The notes beneath the pieces are model-generated. The model was given only the letters and a program-made list of their open reading frames with translations, did not search any database and was not told the origin of the DNA. 64,000 nt of DNA from CAVSUZ01 sp963791885 (GTDB lineage Bacteria > Pseudomonadota > Alphaproteobacteria > Acetobacterales > Acetobacteraceae). The stretch is taken from NCBI GenBank assembly GCA_963791885.1, contig CAWBUL010000006.1, forward strand, positions 868,001 through 932,000. The letters are read 5' to 3'. Made by a program: the position numbers and the translations under genes. Shown one piece after another: positions 35,499-44,810 of the stretch. Every line of letters starts with the position of its first letter. The first letter of the stretch is position 1.

Positions 35499-36361
35499 CT
35501 ACCGCGCAGTGGCGCGATCGCGTCGGACGCCTCGGACTCTACACGCTGATCGCGTGGATTTGCCTGTTTTTCTCCATCCCATTGCTGGTGGTCATCGCCA
35601 CCTCGTTCAAGACGTCGGCGGAGGTGCGCACCTTCTCCATCTTCACACTGCCCGCATCGCCCAGCATCGCGTCCTGGATCAAGGCCTGGGCGCATGCCTG
35701 CACGGGGCTGAAATGCGGCGGCATTCGTGTCGGGTTCTGGAACTCCGTCCGCATACTGATCCCCAGCGTCATCCTTTCCGTCTCCGCGGGTGCCATCACC
35801 GGCTATGCGCTATCGCACTGGCGCGTGCGGGGTGCCAACATGATTATGCTGCTGCTGCTGCTGTGCGCTTTCATTCCTTACCAGGTGATCCTCTATCCTC
35901 TGGTGAAGATGGAAAGCACGTTCGGCATCTACGGCTCGCTGGCCGGCATTATCGCCGTGCACGTGGTGTTCGGATTGCCGGTGATGTCGCTGCTGTTTCG
36001 CAACTTCTATGTCGGCCTGCCGGAAGAGCTGGTGAAAGCGGCGCGCATCGACGGCGCCGGCTTCTGGCGCATCTTTGCCTTCGTCATCCTGCCACTGTCG
36101 GTGAATATCCTGATCGTCGCCACGATCCTACAGACCACGGGCATCTGGAATGACTATCTGCTGGGGCTGATCTTTGCCGGGCGCGACAACATGCCGATGA
36201 CCGTCCAGCTCAACGCACTCTCCACCACCTCCACCGGTGAGATCGAATACAACGTGAATACAGCCGCGGCCCTGTTGACCGCCTTGCCGCCCTTGTTGAT
36301 CTACTTCTTCTCCGGCCGCTATTTCGTGCGCGGTATCACCGCCGGCGCGGTGAAGGGCTAA
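35495..36361 (+). CDS. Sugar ABC transporter permease (MalG/UgpE type)
   Basis: 288 residues, six membrane segments, EAA loop ELVKAARIDGAGFWRIFAFV near residue 190. An insert GAHACTGLKCGGI-like cysteine-containing stretch (AWAHACTGLKCGGIRVG) after the first periplasmic loop is longer than usual but common in this subgroup. Overlaps the upstream gene by four bases. Confidence 0.93.
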   Translation: MTTAQWRDRVGRLGLYTLIAWICLFFSIPLLVVIATSFKTSAEVRTFSIFTLPASPSIASWIKAWAHACTGLKCGGIRVGFWNSVRILIPSVILSVSAGAITGYALSHWRVRGANMIMLLLLLCAFIPYQVILYPLVKMESTFGIYGSLAGIIAVHVVFGLPVMSLLFRNFYVGLPEELVKAARIDGAGFWRIFAFVILPLSVNILIVATILQTTGIWNDYLLGLIFAGRDNMPMTVQLNALSTTSTGEIEYNVNTAAALLTALPPLLIYFFSGRYFVRGITAGAVKG

Positions 36362-36362
36362 C

Positions 36363-37445
36363 ATGTCCGCCGTTTTCGTCTCCGGCCTGTCCAAATCCTA
36401 CGGATCTCTGCGGGTCCTGCGCGATATCCACCTGCCGATCGAGTCCGGCGATTTCACCGTGCTGCTTGGCCCCTCGGGCTGCGGCAAATCCACCTTGCTC
36501 AATGCCATCGCCGGGCTGGAGGACATCGAGAGCGGCATCATCGAAATAGACGGTGCCGACGTCACGCACCGCGAGCCCAGCAAGCGCGGCATCGCCATGG
36601 TTTTCCAGTCTTACGCGCTCTACCCGACGATGTCGGTGCGCAAAAATCTCTCCTTCGGCTTGCGCGTCCGCTCCGTACCCCGGGCCGAGGTGGCGCGGCG
36701 TGTCGAATGGGCCGCCAAGCTGCTGCAGATCACCGAGCTGCTGGACCGTAAGCCGTCCCAACTGTCGGGCGGCCAGCGGCAGCGCGTCGCGATCGGCCGC
36801 GCACTGGTGCAGAACGCCAAGGTGTTTCTGTTCGATGAACCGCTGTCCAACCTAGACGCCAAACTACGCACTGAGATGCGCGTGGAGCTTAAGCGCCTGC
36901 ATCAGGAGCTTGGGGTCACCATCGTCTACGTCACCCATGATCAGATCGAGGCCATGACCTTGGCCACGCGTATTGCCGTCATGCGCGCCGGCCGCATCGA
37001 GCAGTATGCTGCGCCCGACGATCTTTATGAGGCGCCGGCGACGCTGTTCGTCGCCGGGTTTGTCGGCTCGCCGGCGATGAACTTCCTCCGCGGCCGGATG
37101 GTCCCCGGGGATCGGCCGTCGGTGGCGGTCGGCAACATCAATCTTCCGCTGAACGGGTATCGCTTCAGCTCAACGCCCGCGCCGGGACAGGAGGTGATCC
37201 TTGGTATTCGGCCGGAGCATGTCGTCCTGACCGGCGAAGGACCGCGGGACAGCATCGTCGATGCGGAGACGCTGTTCATGGAACCGATGGGCGCCGACAC
37301 GCTCGGCTGGTTCCAGTGCGGGGACCATCGTGTCGCCGCCCGGCTCGTGCCGCAATCGGCGCGCGGCCTCAACGGCCGCGTGCAGCTATCGCTGCTCGCG
37401 GAGCATGTGTCCTTGTTCGATCCGTCGAGCGAGCAGCGCCTGTAG
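36363..37445 (+). CDS. Sugar ABC transporter ATPase (MalK/UgpC type)
   Basis: 360 residues. Walker A LLGPSGCGKSTLLNAIAG, Q-loop VFQSYALYPTMSV, signature LSGGQRQRVAIGRALVQ, Walker B VFLFDEPLSNLD, H-loop VTHDQIEAMT. The C-terminal 120 residues form the TOBE/OB regulatory domain (VILGIRPEHV). It energises the two permeases just upstream. The gene's last bases lie close to the 3' end of the convergent, frameshifted second binding protein. Confidence 0.94.
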   Translation: MSAVFVSGLSKSYGSLRVLRDIHLPIESGDFTVLLGPSGCGKSTLLNAIAGLEDIESGIIEIDGADVTHREPSKRGIAMVFQSYALYPTMSVRKNLSFGLRVRSVPRAEVARRVEWAAKLLQITELLDRKPSQLSGGQRQRVAIGRALVQNAKVFLFDEPLSNLDAKLRTEMRVELKRLHQELGVTIVYVTHDQIEAMTLATRIAVMRAGRIEQYAAPDDLYEAPATLFVAGFVGSPAMNFLRGRMVPGDRPSVAVGNINLPLNGYRFSSTPAPGQEVILGIRPEHVVLTGEGPRDSIVDAETLFMEPMGADTLGWFQCGDHRVAARLVPQSARGLNGRVQLSLLAEHVSLFDPSSEQRL

Positions 37446-37449
37446 CGCC

Positions 37450-38695
37450 CTACTGACTCCAGCGATGATGTTTGCGAACTGCTTCCGCGCTTGGTCCGCT
37501 GACATCTCCGGATGTGCCCAGTAATTGACCAGCAGGTCCTGAATTTGCCCCTGCACGTCCGGCGTGAACGACAAGGAGAAATGTGAAAGCTGGTGCGCCG
37601 GTCCTTCCGCCATCACTTTCTGTCCGAGCTGCGCGCATCGATCCAGCGATCGGATATCGGCATCCAGGCGTGACGGGATCGAACCCTTGTAGAAGGTGTA
37701 TCCGTCTGCACCGCCGGATCCATGAACACCTCGGCCAGTTTTTTCTGCGCGGCGATCTGGTCCGGATTGTTCGTCTTCGGGAACGCAAAAGCATTGGTCT
37801 GCATGATGTAGCTGTCCTGCGTCCCCGGCGCCGGAGCACAGCCCCAATCCTGATCGATCTTCAGATGCGCCGCCTCGAACTCGCCCTTCGCCCAGTCACC
37901 GACGATCATCAACGCCGCCTTGTTGTTCTCAACCAAAGCCAAGGTGTCGTTCCATTTCCGGTTCGGGCTCCCCGGATCGACATATTGCCGCAACTGACCC
38001 ATCACCTGGAATGCCTTGAGCACGCCGTCGCTCGCTGCTGCCGTGGCATCGTGCTTGGTGGTGATCGCCATGTAGATGTCTCGGCCGCCCACGCCGTCCA
38101 AAAGTGCAACAAAGATCCAGATGACCTGTTGCGCATTGGCGCCGTAGGCCAGTGGAATGATGGCGGCCGCTTTCAGCTTCGGCGCTTCCTGCAGGAACTC
38201 ATCCCACGTTTTGGGCGGCTCCAGGTTCGCGTCCTTGAACGCCTTGACGCTGTAGAACATCCAGTTGACGCCATGGATATCCACGGGCGCCGCCAGGAAA
38301 TGCCCGTTCATGACCATGTTGCGGAGGATCAGCGGCGGCAGATGGTCGGCCCAGTGCCCTTCCTTCGCCAGATCGTCGAGGTGCATGAGCAGCCCCTGAT
38401 CGTCGAGCTCTTTTGTCGGTGGGCCAACCTGCCACTGCATCGCGGCCGGCGGCGACCCGCCCGCAATCCGGTTCAGGGCCAGCGCCTGTTCAGCCTGCGG
38501 ACCGACGGCGGGATCGTCCACCCAGGTGCCGCCACGCTTATCGTATTCCTTCGCGAATACGTTGATCGCCAGCAATTCGCTGGTGCTTGTATAGAAGTGA
38601 ACGACATCGGCCTTTTGTGCGATAGCGGGCGACGTCGCGATCGCCAGGCCCAGACCTGCACCAAGACCCCAAGCCGCTCGGAGTGACACCGTCAC
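37450..38695 (-). pseudogene. Sugar ABC binding protein, second copy, one late frameshift
   Basis: GTG at 38695 behind GGGAGA. Signal peptide ending SPAIA, then QKADVVHFYTSTSELLAINV. Intact through MDPAVQTD at about 37710, where one base is off; the remainder (YKGSIPSRLDADIRSLDRCA to ANIIAGVS) follows in the next frame. The stop also appears lost, so that frame reads on into the convergent ATPase gene. About 410 residues if repaired. It is the downstream gene of a two-gene unit with the third copy, under the operators at 39983/40070. Confidence 0.83.
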
Positions 38696-38712
38696 TTTGT
38701 TTTCTCCCAGAA

Positions 38713-39951
38713 TTATTGTCCTGCCGAGGCGACGATCGCGGCGAATTTCTTTGTGGCGTCGGCGGCGGTCATTTGGGGGGTCGCCCAATACTGAGAGAGC
38801 AGGTCGAGGTACTGACCGTAGATGTCGGGTGTGAACATGAGAAAGAAGTTGAGGAGTTGATGCGATGGCCCCCGCGCCATCACCTCCTGTCCTTCGCGCG
38901 CGCAGCGATCCAGCGAAGAAATGTTGGCGTTGAGCAGCGACGGAATCGCTCCCTTCTGACGCGCGAACTCGGTTTGCACCACCGGATCCATAATCAGCGT
39001 CGCTAGCTTGTGCTGAGCCTCGATTTGATCAGGCTTGTCCGTCTTGGGGAACGCCAGGGCATCGATGGTCATGATGTAGGAGTCGGCGCTGCCGGGCGCC
39101 AGAGCGCAGCCATAGTCCTTGTCCAGCGTCAGGCCCGCAGCAGCAAAATCTGCTTTCGCCCAGTCTCCGACCACCATAAACGCAGCCTTGTTGGTCTCCA
39201 CTAAAGCGAGTGTGTCGTTCCATTTTCGGTTGGGGCTTCCTGCGTCTACATACTCACGCAGTTTCCCAATGACCTCGAACGTCTTCCGCACACCCTCGCT
39301 TCCGGCCGCCTTCGGATCATGATCAACCGAAATCGCGCGGTACACATCACCACCGGCCACGCCGGCGAGGACGATCATGAATAACCAACTCTCCTGTTGG
39401 TTGTTGGCGCCGAAGGCGATCGGAATAAAACCGGCCGCCTTGATCTTCGGCGCTTCAGCGAAAAACTCATCCCAGGTCTTAGGTAGCGGTACGCCAGCCT
39501 GCTCGAACACCTTGGTGCTGTAGAACATCCAGTTCGTACCAGCGATGTCCACGGGCGCACTGTAGACGTGGCCATCGAAGGTGACCTTACTCAGCAGGAC
39601 GGGCGGCAGGTTCTTCTTCCAGTCGCCAGCCTCAGCCAGCCAGTCCAGATTGGCCAACAATCCCTGCTGGGCTAACCCCTGTGTCGGTGCACCCGTCTGC
39701 CACTGCATTGCGGTCGGCGGATTGCCACCGGCGATCCGATTCATCGCCAGCGCGATTTCCGCCTGGGGACCGATCGTAGGATCGTCGACCCAGGTGCCAC
39801 CCCGTTTCTCGTACTCGTGGGCGAAGACGGCGATGGCTCGCTGTTCCCCCCCACTGGTCCAGAAATGGATCACGTCGGCTTTCTGTGCCTGCGCCGGCAG
39901 GCACCCCGTTGCCGCGAACAGGCCCGCTACCATCCACATCAGGCTGCGCAT
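38713..39951 (-). CDS. Sugar-type ABC transporter binding protein (third copy, intact)
   Basis: 412 residues, same length as the copy at 33297. Signal peptide MRSLMWMVAGLFAATGCLPAQ then QKADVIHFWTSGGEQRAIAV. Clear paralogue of the other two copies, but no second set of permeases is present, so three binding proteins probably share one membrane complex. Transcribed away from the amidohydrolase operon, with two LacI operators in the shared 165-bp promoter region. Confidence 0.92.
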   Translation of the reverse strand: MRSLMWMVAGLFAATGCLPAQAQKADVIHFWTSGGEQRAIAVFAHEYEKRGGTWVDDPTIGPQAEIALAMNRIAGGNPPTAMQWQTGAPTQGLAQQGLLANLDWLAEAGDWKKNLPPVLLSKVTFDGHVYSAPVDIAGTNWMFYSTKVFEQAGVPLPKTWDEFFAEAPKIKAAGFIPIAFGANNQQESWLFMIVLAGVAGGDVYRAISVDHDPKAAGSEGVRKTFEVIGKLREYVDAGSPNRKWNDTLALVETNKAAFMVVGDWAKADFAAAGLTLDKDYGCALAPGSADSYIMTIDALAFPKTDKPDQIEAQHKLATLIMDPVVQTEFARQKGAIPSLLNANISSLDRCAREGQEVMARGPSHQLLNFFLMFTPDIYGQYLDLLSQYWATPQMTAADATKKFAAIVASAGQ

Positions 39952-39982
39952 TCGACCGCCCTCCCAATCATTTTCGCAATGA

Positions 39983-39994
39983 GTAAGCGATTAC
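39983..39994. promoter_or_regulatory. LacI-type operator, binding-protein side
   Basis: GTAAGCGATTAC, identical to the site at 31415. It lies 32 bp upstream of the third binding-protein gene. Confidence 0.75.
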
Positions 39995-40069
39995 ACGGAC
40001 CGGGTCCAGAGGCCTGGACGCTTGGCCCGGCTGAGTCGGCTCCGGCCCTTCAGTCTGGACAGAATTCCT

Positions 40070-40081
40070 GTAATCGCTTAC
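40070..40081. promoter_or_regulatory. LacI-type operator, amidohydrolase side
   Basis: GTAATCGCTTAC, the exact reverse complement of the site at 39983. The centres are 87 bp apart, close to eight helical turns, which would allow one tetramer to loop the DNA. Confidence 0.75.
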
Positions 40082-40115
40082 TTAGCTCTGTTGATTGGTG
40101 GCGGTACAGGCGTAC

Positions 40116-41192
40116 ATGGCGGGACCGGCGGAAATGCGCGCGGCAGAGTTCGTGGACTGCGACGTTCATCTGACTGTGCCCGATACGCGCACGCTCGTGC
40201 CTTACCTGGACGACTACTGGCGCGAGCATGTCCTTCGCCGGGGCATCGATGACAACAATCTGGAAATCAGTGCCTATCCGCCGAACGCGCCGATCAATTG
40301 CCGTCCAGACTGGAAGCCTGCAAGCGGCCTGGCCGCCTCGCAGTTCGCGCACTTGCGCGGCCATGTGCTGGAACCGTTCAATCCGCGCTTTGCGATCTGC
40401 AACGTCCTGCACGGCGCGCAGGTCATGTTCAGCGAGGATCTGTCTGCCGCGCTATGCAAAGCCGTCAACAACTGGATCGCCGCCGAATTTCTGGATCGTG
40501 ATCCGCGGCTACGCGCCTCCATCGTCGTGCCCGTGCACAGCCCCGACCTCGCGGCAGCGGAGATCGAGCACCGGGCCGCCGACAAGCGTTTTGTCCAGGT
40601 GCTGATGCTCTCGATGACGGAGATGCCCTCCGGCCGCCGCCAGCACTGGCCCATTTATGAGGCGGCCCAGCGCCACGGGCTGCCCATCGGCATTCACGCC
40701 GGCAGCAGCTTCCGCCATCCGCCGAGCGCGCTCGGCTGGCCTTGGTACTACATCGAGGATTATGTCTCACAGGCGCCTGGCTTTGCCGGCACGCTGAACA
40801 GCCTGGTTGCGGAAGGGGTGTTCATCAAATATCCTCGCCTCAAGGTCGTGCTGATCGAATCCGGCGTGACGTGGCTGCCGGCCTATCTGTGGCGGATCAA
40901 CAAGACCTGGCGCGGCGTCCGGGCCGAAACACCCTGGCTGAACCGTGCGCCATCCGAAATCATCCGCGACCACGTGCGACTCACCATCCAGCCTTTCGAT
41001 GACCCGCCTGGTGAGGATCTGGTGCAGGCCGTTATTGATGAAATCGGTTCTGACGACATGCTGCTGTTTTCAACCGACTACCCGCACTGGCATTTCGAGG
41101 GAACCGACGCCATCCCACCCGGGTTGCCGAAGAACATCCTGCCCAAGGTGATGTTGGACAACGCGCTGGCCACCTATCAGCGCCTGAACTGA
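40116..41192 (+). CDS. Amidohydrolase 2 family (COG2159) metal-dependent hydrolase or decarboxylase, first copy
   Basis: 358 residues from ATG 40116; GTG 40095 or ATG 40134 are alternatives. The N-terminal metal motif is D-V-H (EFVDCDVHLTVP) rather than the common H-x-H, as in several decarboxylase-type members. Other ligands: His in GLPIGIHAGSS, and the C-terminal Asp in LLFSTDYPHWHFEG. The group includes ACMSD, gamma-resorcylate decarboxylase and 4-oxalomesaconate or lactone hydrolases. A paralogue follows 21 bp downstream. Likely a TIM-barrel enzyme acting on a ring-cleavage or lactone intermediate. Confidence 0.88.
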   Translation: MAGPAEMRAAEFVDCDVHLTVPDTRTLVPYLDDYWREHVLRRGIDDNNLEISAYPPNAPINCRPDWKPASGLAASQFAHLRGHVLEPFNPRFAICNVLHGAQVMFSEDLSAALCKAVNNWIAAEFLDRDPRLRASIVVPVHSPDLAAAEIEHRAADKRFVQVLMLSMTEMPSGRRQHWPIYEAAQRHGLPIGIHAGSSFRHPPSALGWPWYYIEDYVSQAPGFAGTLNSLVAEGVFIKYPRLKVVLIESGVTWLPAYLWRINKTWRGVRAETPWLNRAPSEIIRDHVRLTIQPFDDPPGEDLVQAVIDEIGSDDMLLFSTDYPHWHFEGTDAIPPGLPKNILPKVMLDNALATYQRLN

Positions 41193-41213
41193 ACGAGGAA
41201 GCGGAGGCCGATC

Positions 41214-42326
41214 ATGAATGTAGCAGTCCTCGATCGTAGGCCGGAAACGGTCAGCCCGACGTTTAAGGGCTTCATCGATTGCGACGTGCATCCGTTCTAC
41301 AAATCGCCCGCGGAGTTCGACGAATTTCTGCCCCAGAAGTGGCGGGACCATCGCCGGACCATCGGGGGCCGTGTTCGCCAGGGACTGGCAAAAGCCTCCA
41401 ACTATCCGCGCATCTCCCCGGGTAACGGGGTACGTATGGACGCTTGGTCGCCGGACGGCTCGTATCCCGGCTCTGATCTGCCCTTCATGCAGAAGCAGTT
41501 GCTCGACCTGTTCGACATCTCTTACGGGCTTCTGGCGCCTCTGGTTGGCGGCGCTGCCGGCGAACGCAATGTCGAGTTCGGTTCCGCCATGGCCACGGCT
41601 GTGAATGAATGGCAGCTCGCCCGCTGGAGCGATCCCGACCCGCGCCTCAAATCCGCGGTGCAGGTCAATATCGAGCATCAATCCGCCGCTATTGCGGAAA
41701 TCGAGAAGCGTGCGGGCGATCGCCGCTTCGCGCAGGTGCAAATCCCGCCGCGCGGTCTCGAACCCCTGGGCCGCCAGCGCTACTGGCCGATCCTGGAAGC
41801 CTGTGCGGCAAACGGCTTCCCCGTTTCCCTGCATCTCGGCGGCTCGAGCGGGCACCCCTCCACGGGGGGCGGCTGGCCGTCTTTTTATCATGAGGAACAT
41901 CCGTCCTACGCCCAGTCCATGCAGACCCTCGTTGTCAGCCTGGTCTGCGAAGGTGTGTTCGAACATATCCCCAACCTGAAGATCGTGCTGGTGGAAGGCG
42001 GTTTCGCCTGGCTGCCTTCTTTGTGCTGGCGGCTCGACAAGGCCTGGAAGCGGCTGCATGCGGAAGTGCCGTTCCTGCGCCAAAAACCGTCTGACTATGT
42101 GCGGCAGCACATCTGGGTCACCACGCAACCGATCGAGGAGCCGGAGCGGCCGAACGATATGCTCAGGATCATCGAATTGATCGGTCCCGACCGCATCATG
42201 TTCTCCACCGACTATCCGCACTGGGATCAGGACGATCCGCGCTATGCCTTCAAGGTTCCCCTGCCGGAGGAGTGGTGGCGCATGATTTATCATGATAATG
42301 CGCGGACGCTTTATGGCTTCGATTGA
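41214..42326 (+). CDS. Amidohydrolase 2 family (COG2159) enzyme, second copy
   Basis: 370 residues; metal motifs match the first copy: FIDCDVHPFYKS, FPVSLHLGGSSGHPS, and IMFSTDYPHWDQDDP. A preferred start is ATG 41214 with GAGGAAGCGGAGG upstream. The pair shares the overall order of motifs, so it arose by duplication; a heteromer or two successive steps are both possible. Followed after three bases by the Rieske gene. Confidence 0.88.
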   Translation: MNVAVLDRRPETVSPTFKGFIDCDVHPFYKSPAEFDEFLPQKWRDHRRTIGGRVRQGLAKASNYPRISPGNGVRMDAWSPDGSYPGSDLPFMQKQLLDLFDISYGLLAPLVGGAAGERNVEFGSAMATAVNEWQLARWSDPDPRLKSAVQVNIEHQSAAIAEIEKRAGDRRFAQVQIPPRGLEPLGRQRYWPILEACAANGFPVSLHLGGSSGHPSTGGGWPSFYHEEHPSYAQSMQTLVVSLVCEGVFEHIPNLKIVLVEGGFAWLPSLCWRLDKAWKRLHAEVPFLRQKPSDYVRQHIWVTTQPIEEPERPNDMLRIIELIGPDRIMFSTDYPHWDQDDPRYAFKVPLPEEWWRMIYHDNARTLYGFD

Positions 42327-42329
42327 TCC

Positions 42330-42743
42330 ATGAGCCGCCACGCCGTCGCCAAGGTTGATGAGATAGCGTCGGGCTCGTGCAAGATCGTCACCGTGAAGGG
42401 GCGCGAGATCGGCGTCTTCCACGTCAACGACGAATTCTTCGCCGTGATCAACCGCTGTCCGCACCAGGGCGCGCAGCTCTGCCGCGGCATGCTGGTCAGC
42501 CGGCTGGAATCGCCGTCACCCGGTGAATACAAGCTCACCCGCCAGGGGGAGATGCTGCGCTGTCCCTGGCACTGCTGGGAGTTCGATCTTCGCACCGGTC
42601 AGTCCTGGTGCGATCCCGACAGCGTGCATGCACGCACCTACGCCGTGCAGATCGAGCCGGGAGCCGTGCTGGCCAAGGGTCCATTCGAAGCCGAGACCGT
42701 GCCGGTTACCATAGAACACGACTATGTCGTCCTTACGGTCTGA
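42330..42743 (+). CDS. Rieske [2Fe-2S] ferredoxin-like protein
   Basis: 137 residues. The cluster motifs are C43-P-H45 (NRCPHQGAQLCRG) and C78-P-W-H81 (LRCPWHCWEFDLRTG), complete. No catalytic mononuclear-iron domain, so it is an electron carrier or a stand-alone Rieske protein rather than an oxygenase alpha subunit. Its last 20 bases overlap the LacI gene. Operon position after the amidohydrolases suggests it delivers electrons to an oxygenase in the same pathway. Confidence 0.92.
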   Translation: MSRHAVAKVDEIASGSCKIVTVKGREIGVFHVNDEFFAVINRCPHQGAQLCRGMLVSRLESPSPGEYKLTRQGEMLRCPWHCWEFDLRTGQSWCDPDSVHARTYAVQIEPGAVLAKGPFEAETVPVTIEHDYVVLTV

Positions 42744-43800
42744 ATCGGCCGGTCCGCAGCGTCGGCAGCGTCGGACTGGCGGCACGACTGTTCAGCTTCG
42801 CGACGTAGCCCGCCAGGCCGGTGTCTCCACGGCTTCGGTGTCACGCGCGGTCAACACGCCAGACCTGGTTTCGCCCGAACTGCGCGATCGAATCACCCGC
42901 GCCGCGCAGGAGTTGAAATGGGTGCCGAACGGTGTCGCCAAGGCGCTTGCTTCTCTGCGCACCCGCACAGTCGGTGCTATCATCCCCACGCTCTCCCATC
43001 AGAATTTCGCGAATCTGATCGAGGAGCTGCAGCACGATCTCGGCAAGGCCAACTACACGCTCATCTTGGGCTGCGTCGAAAAATCGGATCAGTTGCGTCT
43101 CAATCAGGCGCGTAAGTTGATAGAGCAGGGGGTTGAGTGTTTGGTATTGGTGGGTGAGGCGCAGCCGGAGGGGATGTTTGAGCTGCTGGCGTCGCAGGAC
43201 GTTCCGTACGTCATCACCTACACCGCAGGGCGGGAGAGCGGGCATCCCTGCATTGGCTTCGACAATTTCCTCGCCGCCACCCAACTTGCCGACCACCTGC
43301 TTGGTCTCGGTCATCGTAATTTCGGGATGATAGCGCACGAAACCGAAGCGAATGATCGCATCCAGCAGCGCATCGAGGGGTTCAACAGCGTGCTTGCCCA
43401 AGCCGGCATTGCGATTCGCCCGCAGCATTTCGTGCGCGCCAATAGCCGCTTCATCGCCAACGGGCGCGAAGGCATGCGGCGCGTGTTGCAGGCTGCCGGT
43501 CCACACCCCACCGCTGTGGTTTGCACCAACGACTACATCGCGACAGGCGGGCTTCTTGAAGCGAAGGAACTCGGGTTCGCCGTTCCGGATGATCTCAGCA
43601 TTGTCGGCTTCGACGACACTGACATGTCGGCCCACCTGGATCCGCCGCTGACCACGATCCGCGTACCCAGCCGTCTGATGGGGCAGGAGCTGGCGAAATA
43701 CATCGTCGCGCTGCTGGACACAAAAAAGGCGGAATGCCCGCCGCCGTTGGAGGCGGAGATGATCATCCGGAAGAGCACGGCGCCACCCCGGCAAGGATAA
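42724..43800 (+). CDS. LacI-family transcriptional regulator of the sugar/aromatic cluster
   Basis: 358 residues. HTH and hinge: VQLRDVARQAGVSTASVSRA, then LKWVPNGVAKALAS, with the minor-groove hinge helix. The sugar-binding-protein-like effector domain follows (TVGAIIPTLSHQNFANLIEE; CIGFDNFLAATQLADHLLGL; LSIVGFDDTDMSAHLDPPLT). The first 22 residues are a basic lead (AGPQRRQRRTGG) before the HTH; a start further in would be more typical, but ATG 42724 overlaps the Rieske gene and fits coupling. It is the natural reader of the four GTAA-N-CG-N-TTAC sites at 31415, 33261, 39983 and 40070. Confidence 0.93.
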   Translation: MSSLRSESAGPQRRQRRTGGTTVQLRDVARQAGVSTASVSRAVNTPDLVSPELRDRITRAAQELKWVPNGVAKALASLRTRTVGAIIPTLSHQNFANLIEELQHDLGKANYTLILGCVEKSDQLRLNQARKLIEQGVECLVLVGEAQPEGMFELLASQDVPYVITYTAGRESGHPCIGFDNFLAATQLADHLLGLGHRNFGMIAHETEANDRIQQRIEGFNSVLAQAGIAIRPQHFVRANSRFIANGREGMRRVLQAAGPHPTAVVCTNDYIATGGLLEAKELGFAVPDDLSIVGFDDTDMSAHLDPPLTTIRVPSRLMGQELAKYIVALLDTKKAECPPPLEAEMIIRKSTAPPRQG

Positions 43801-43807
43801 GATCTGC

Positions 43808-44692
43808 ATGACACTTCAATTCGGCGTAGCCGGAACCGGTTATTGGGCGAGTGAGGTGCACTTGGCCGGATTGCTGCGGACCGGCGGCGCGGAAGTCGTT
43901 GGTCTGTGGGGGCGCACTCCAAGCCGTGTCGAAGAAATCGCGAAACGACATCAGATTCGCCCATTCTCGCGCCTGTCTGACATGCTAGCAGAGGTGGACG
44001 TAGTCAGTATTGCCGTCCAGCCTCGGGCTCAGCGCGATATTGCCGTAGCAGCTGCGCAAGCCGGCAAGCATCTTATTCTGGAGAAGCCGCTCGCCCTAAC
44101 AGTTGAGGACGCACGGTCTGTCGAGGCGGCGGTCAAAAATTCTGACGTTGCGAGTCTGGTCTTCTTTATGCGGCGCTTCGTTCCTGAAATCGCGGCGACC
44201 ATCGAGGGCGAACGCGGAGCGGGTTGGACGCGCGGCCAGGTGCGCGTGCATTCATCGGTGATGGTCACTGACAGCCCTTATCATGACTCCCGATGGCGGC
44301 AGGAGCCGGACGCCGCGCTGTGGGATATCGGACCGCATGTGTTGGCCGTGCTCATTCCACTTCTGGGCGATGTGAGTTCGATCAGGGCCAGCCGCGAGCC
44401 TGACAAGACGGTCTTCATACAGACAGAGCACCAAAGTGGAGCCGTCGCGGACATTTCGCTGACGCTGCACGCTGAACCCGGCGATGTCACGAATGACTAT
44501 CGATTTACATCACCGGGGCGGGAGCTGATATTGCCCAACCCGGAATTGCAGCGGCCAGACGTGTTCAGCCGGGCGGCGAGCCAGCTGATCGAGCAGGTCA
44601 AAACGGGTGGGCGATCCATTGACTGCGATGTCACCCTGGGAGGGAGGATCGTTGATCTGCTGAAACAGGCCGAAACGACGCTCGGCGGGTAG
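43808..44692 (+). CDS. Gfo/Idh/MocA-family NAD(P)-dependent oxidoreductase
   Basis: 294 residues, a little short for the family (about 330-380). N-terminal FGVAGTGYWASEVHLAGL binds NAD; AGKHLILEKPLALTVEDA contains the EKP motif; DIGPHVLAVLIPL corresponds to the second-domain D-x-G-x-H active-site segment. Typical substrates are sugars and inositols. Follows LacI by seven bases. Confidence 0.9.
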   Translation: MTLQFGVAGTGYWASEVHLAGLLRTGGAEVVGLWGRTPSRVEEIAKRHQIRPFSRLSDMLAEVDVVSIAVQPRAQRDIAVAAAQAGKHLILEKPLALTVEDARSVEAAVKNSDVASLVFFMRRFVPEIAATIEGERGAGWTRGQVRVHSSVMVTDSPYHDSRWRQEPDAALWDIGPHVLAVLIPLLGDVSSIRASREPDKTVFIQTEHQSGAVADISLTLHAEPGDVTNDYRFTSPGRELILPNPELQRPDVFSRAASQLIEQVKTGGRSIDCDVTLGGRIVDLLKQAETTLGG

Positions 44693-44810
44693 ACTTCGCA
44701 AGGACAGCCAGCCGGCTAAGGGCGAATCAAGAAAGCCGCGCCCCCGCAACCCGATGTCCGATATTCCCATTCGCGTCCGAGCCTCCTACCCTCTCCAGCG
44801 GAGGTGCGTC

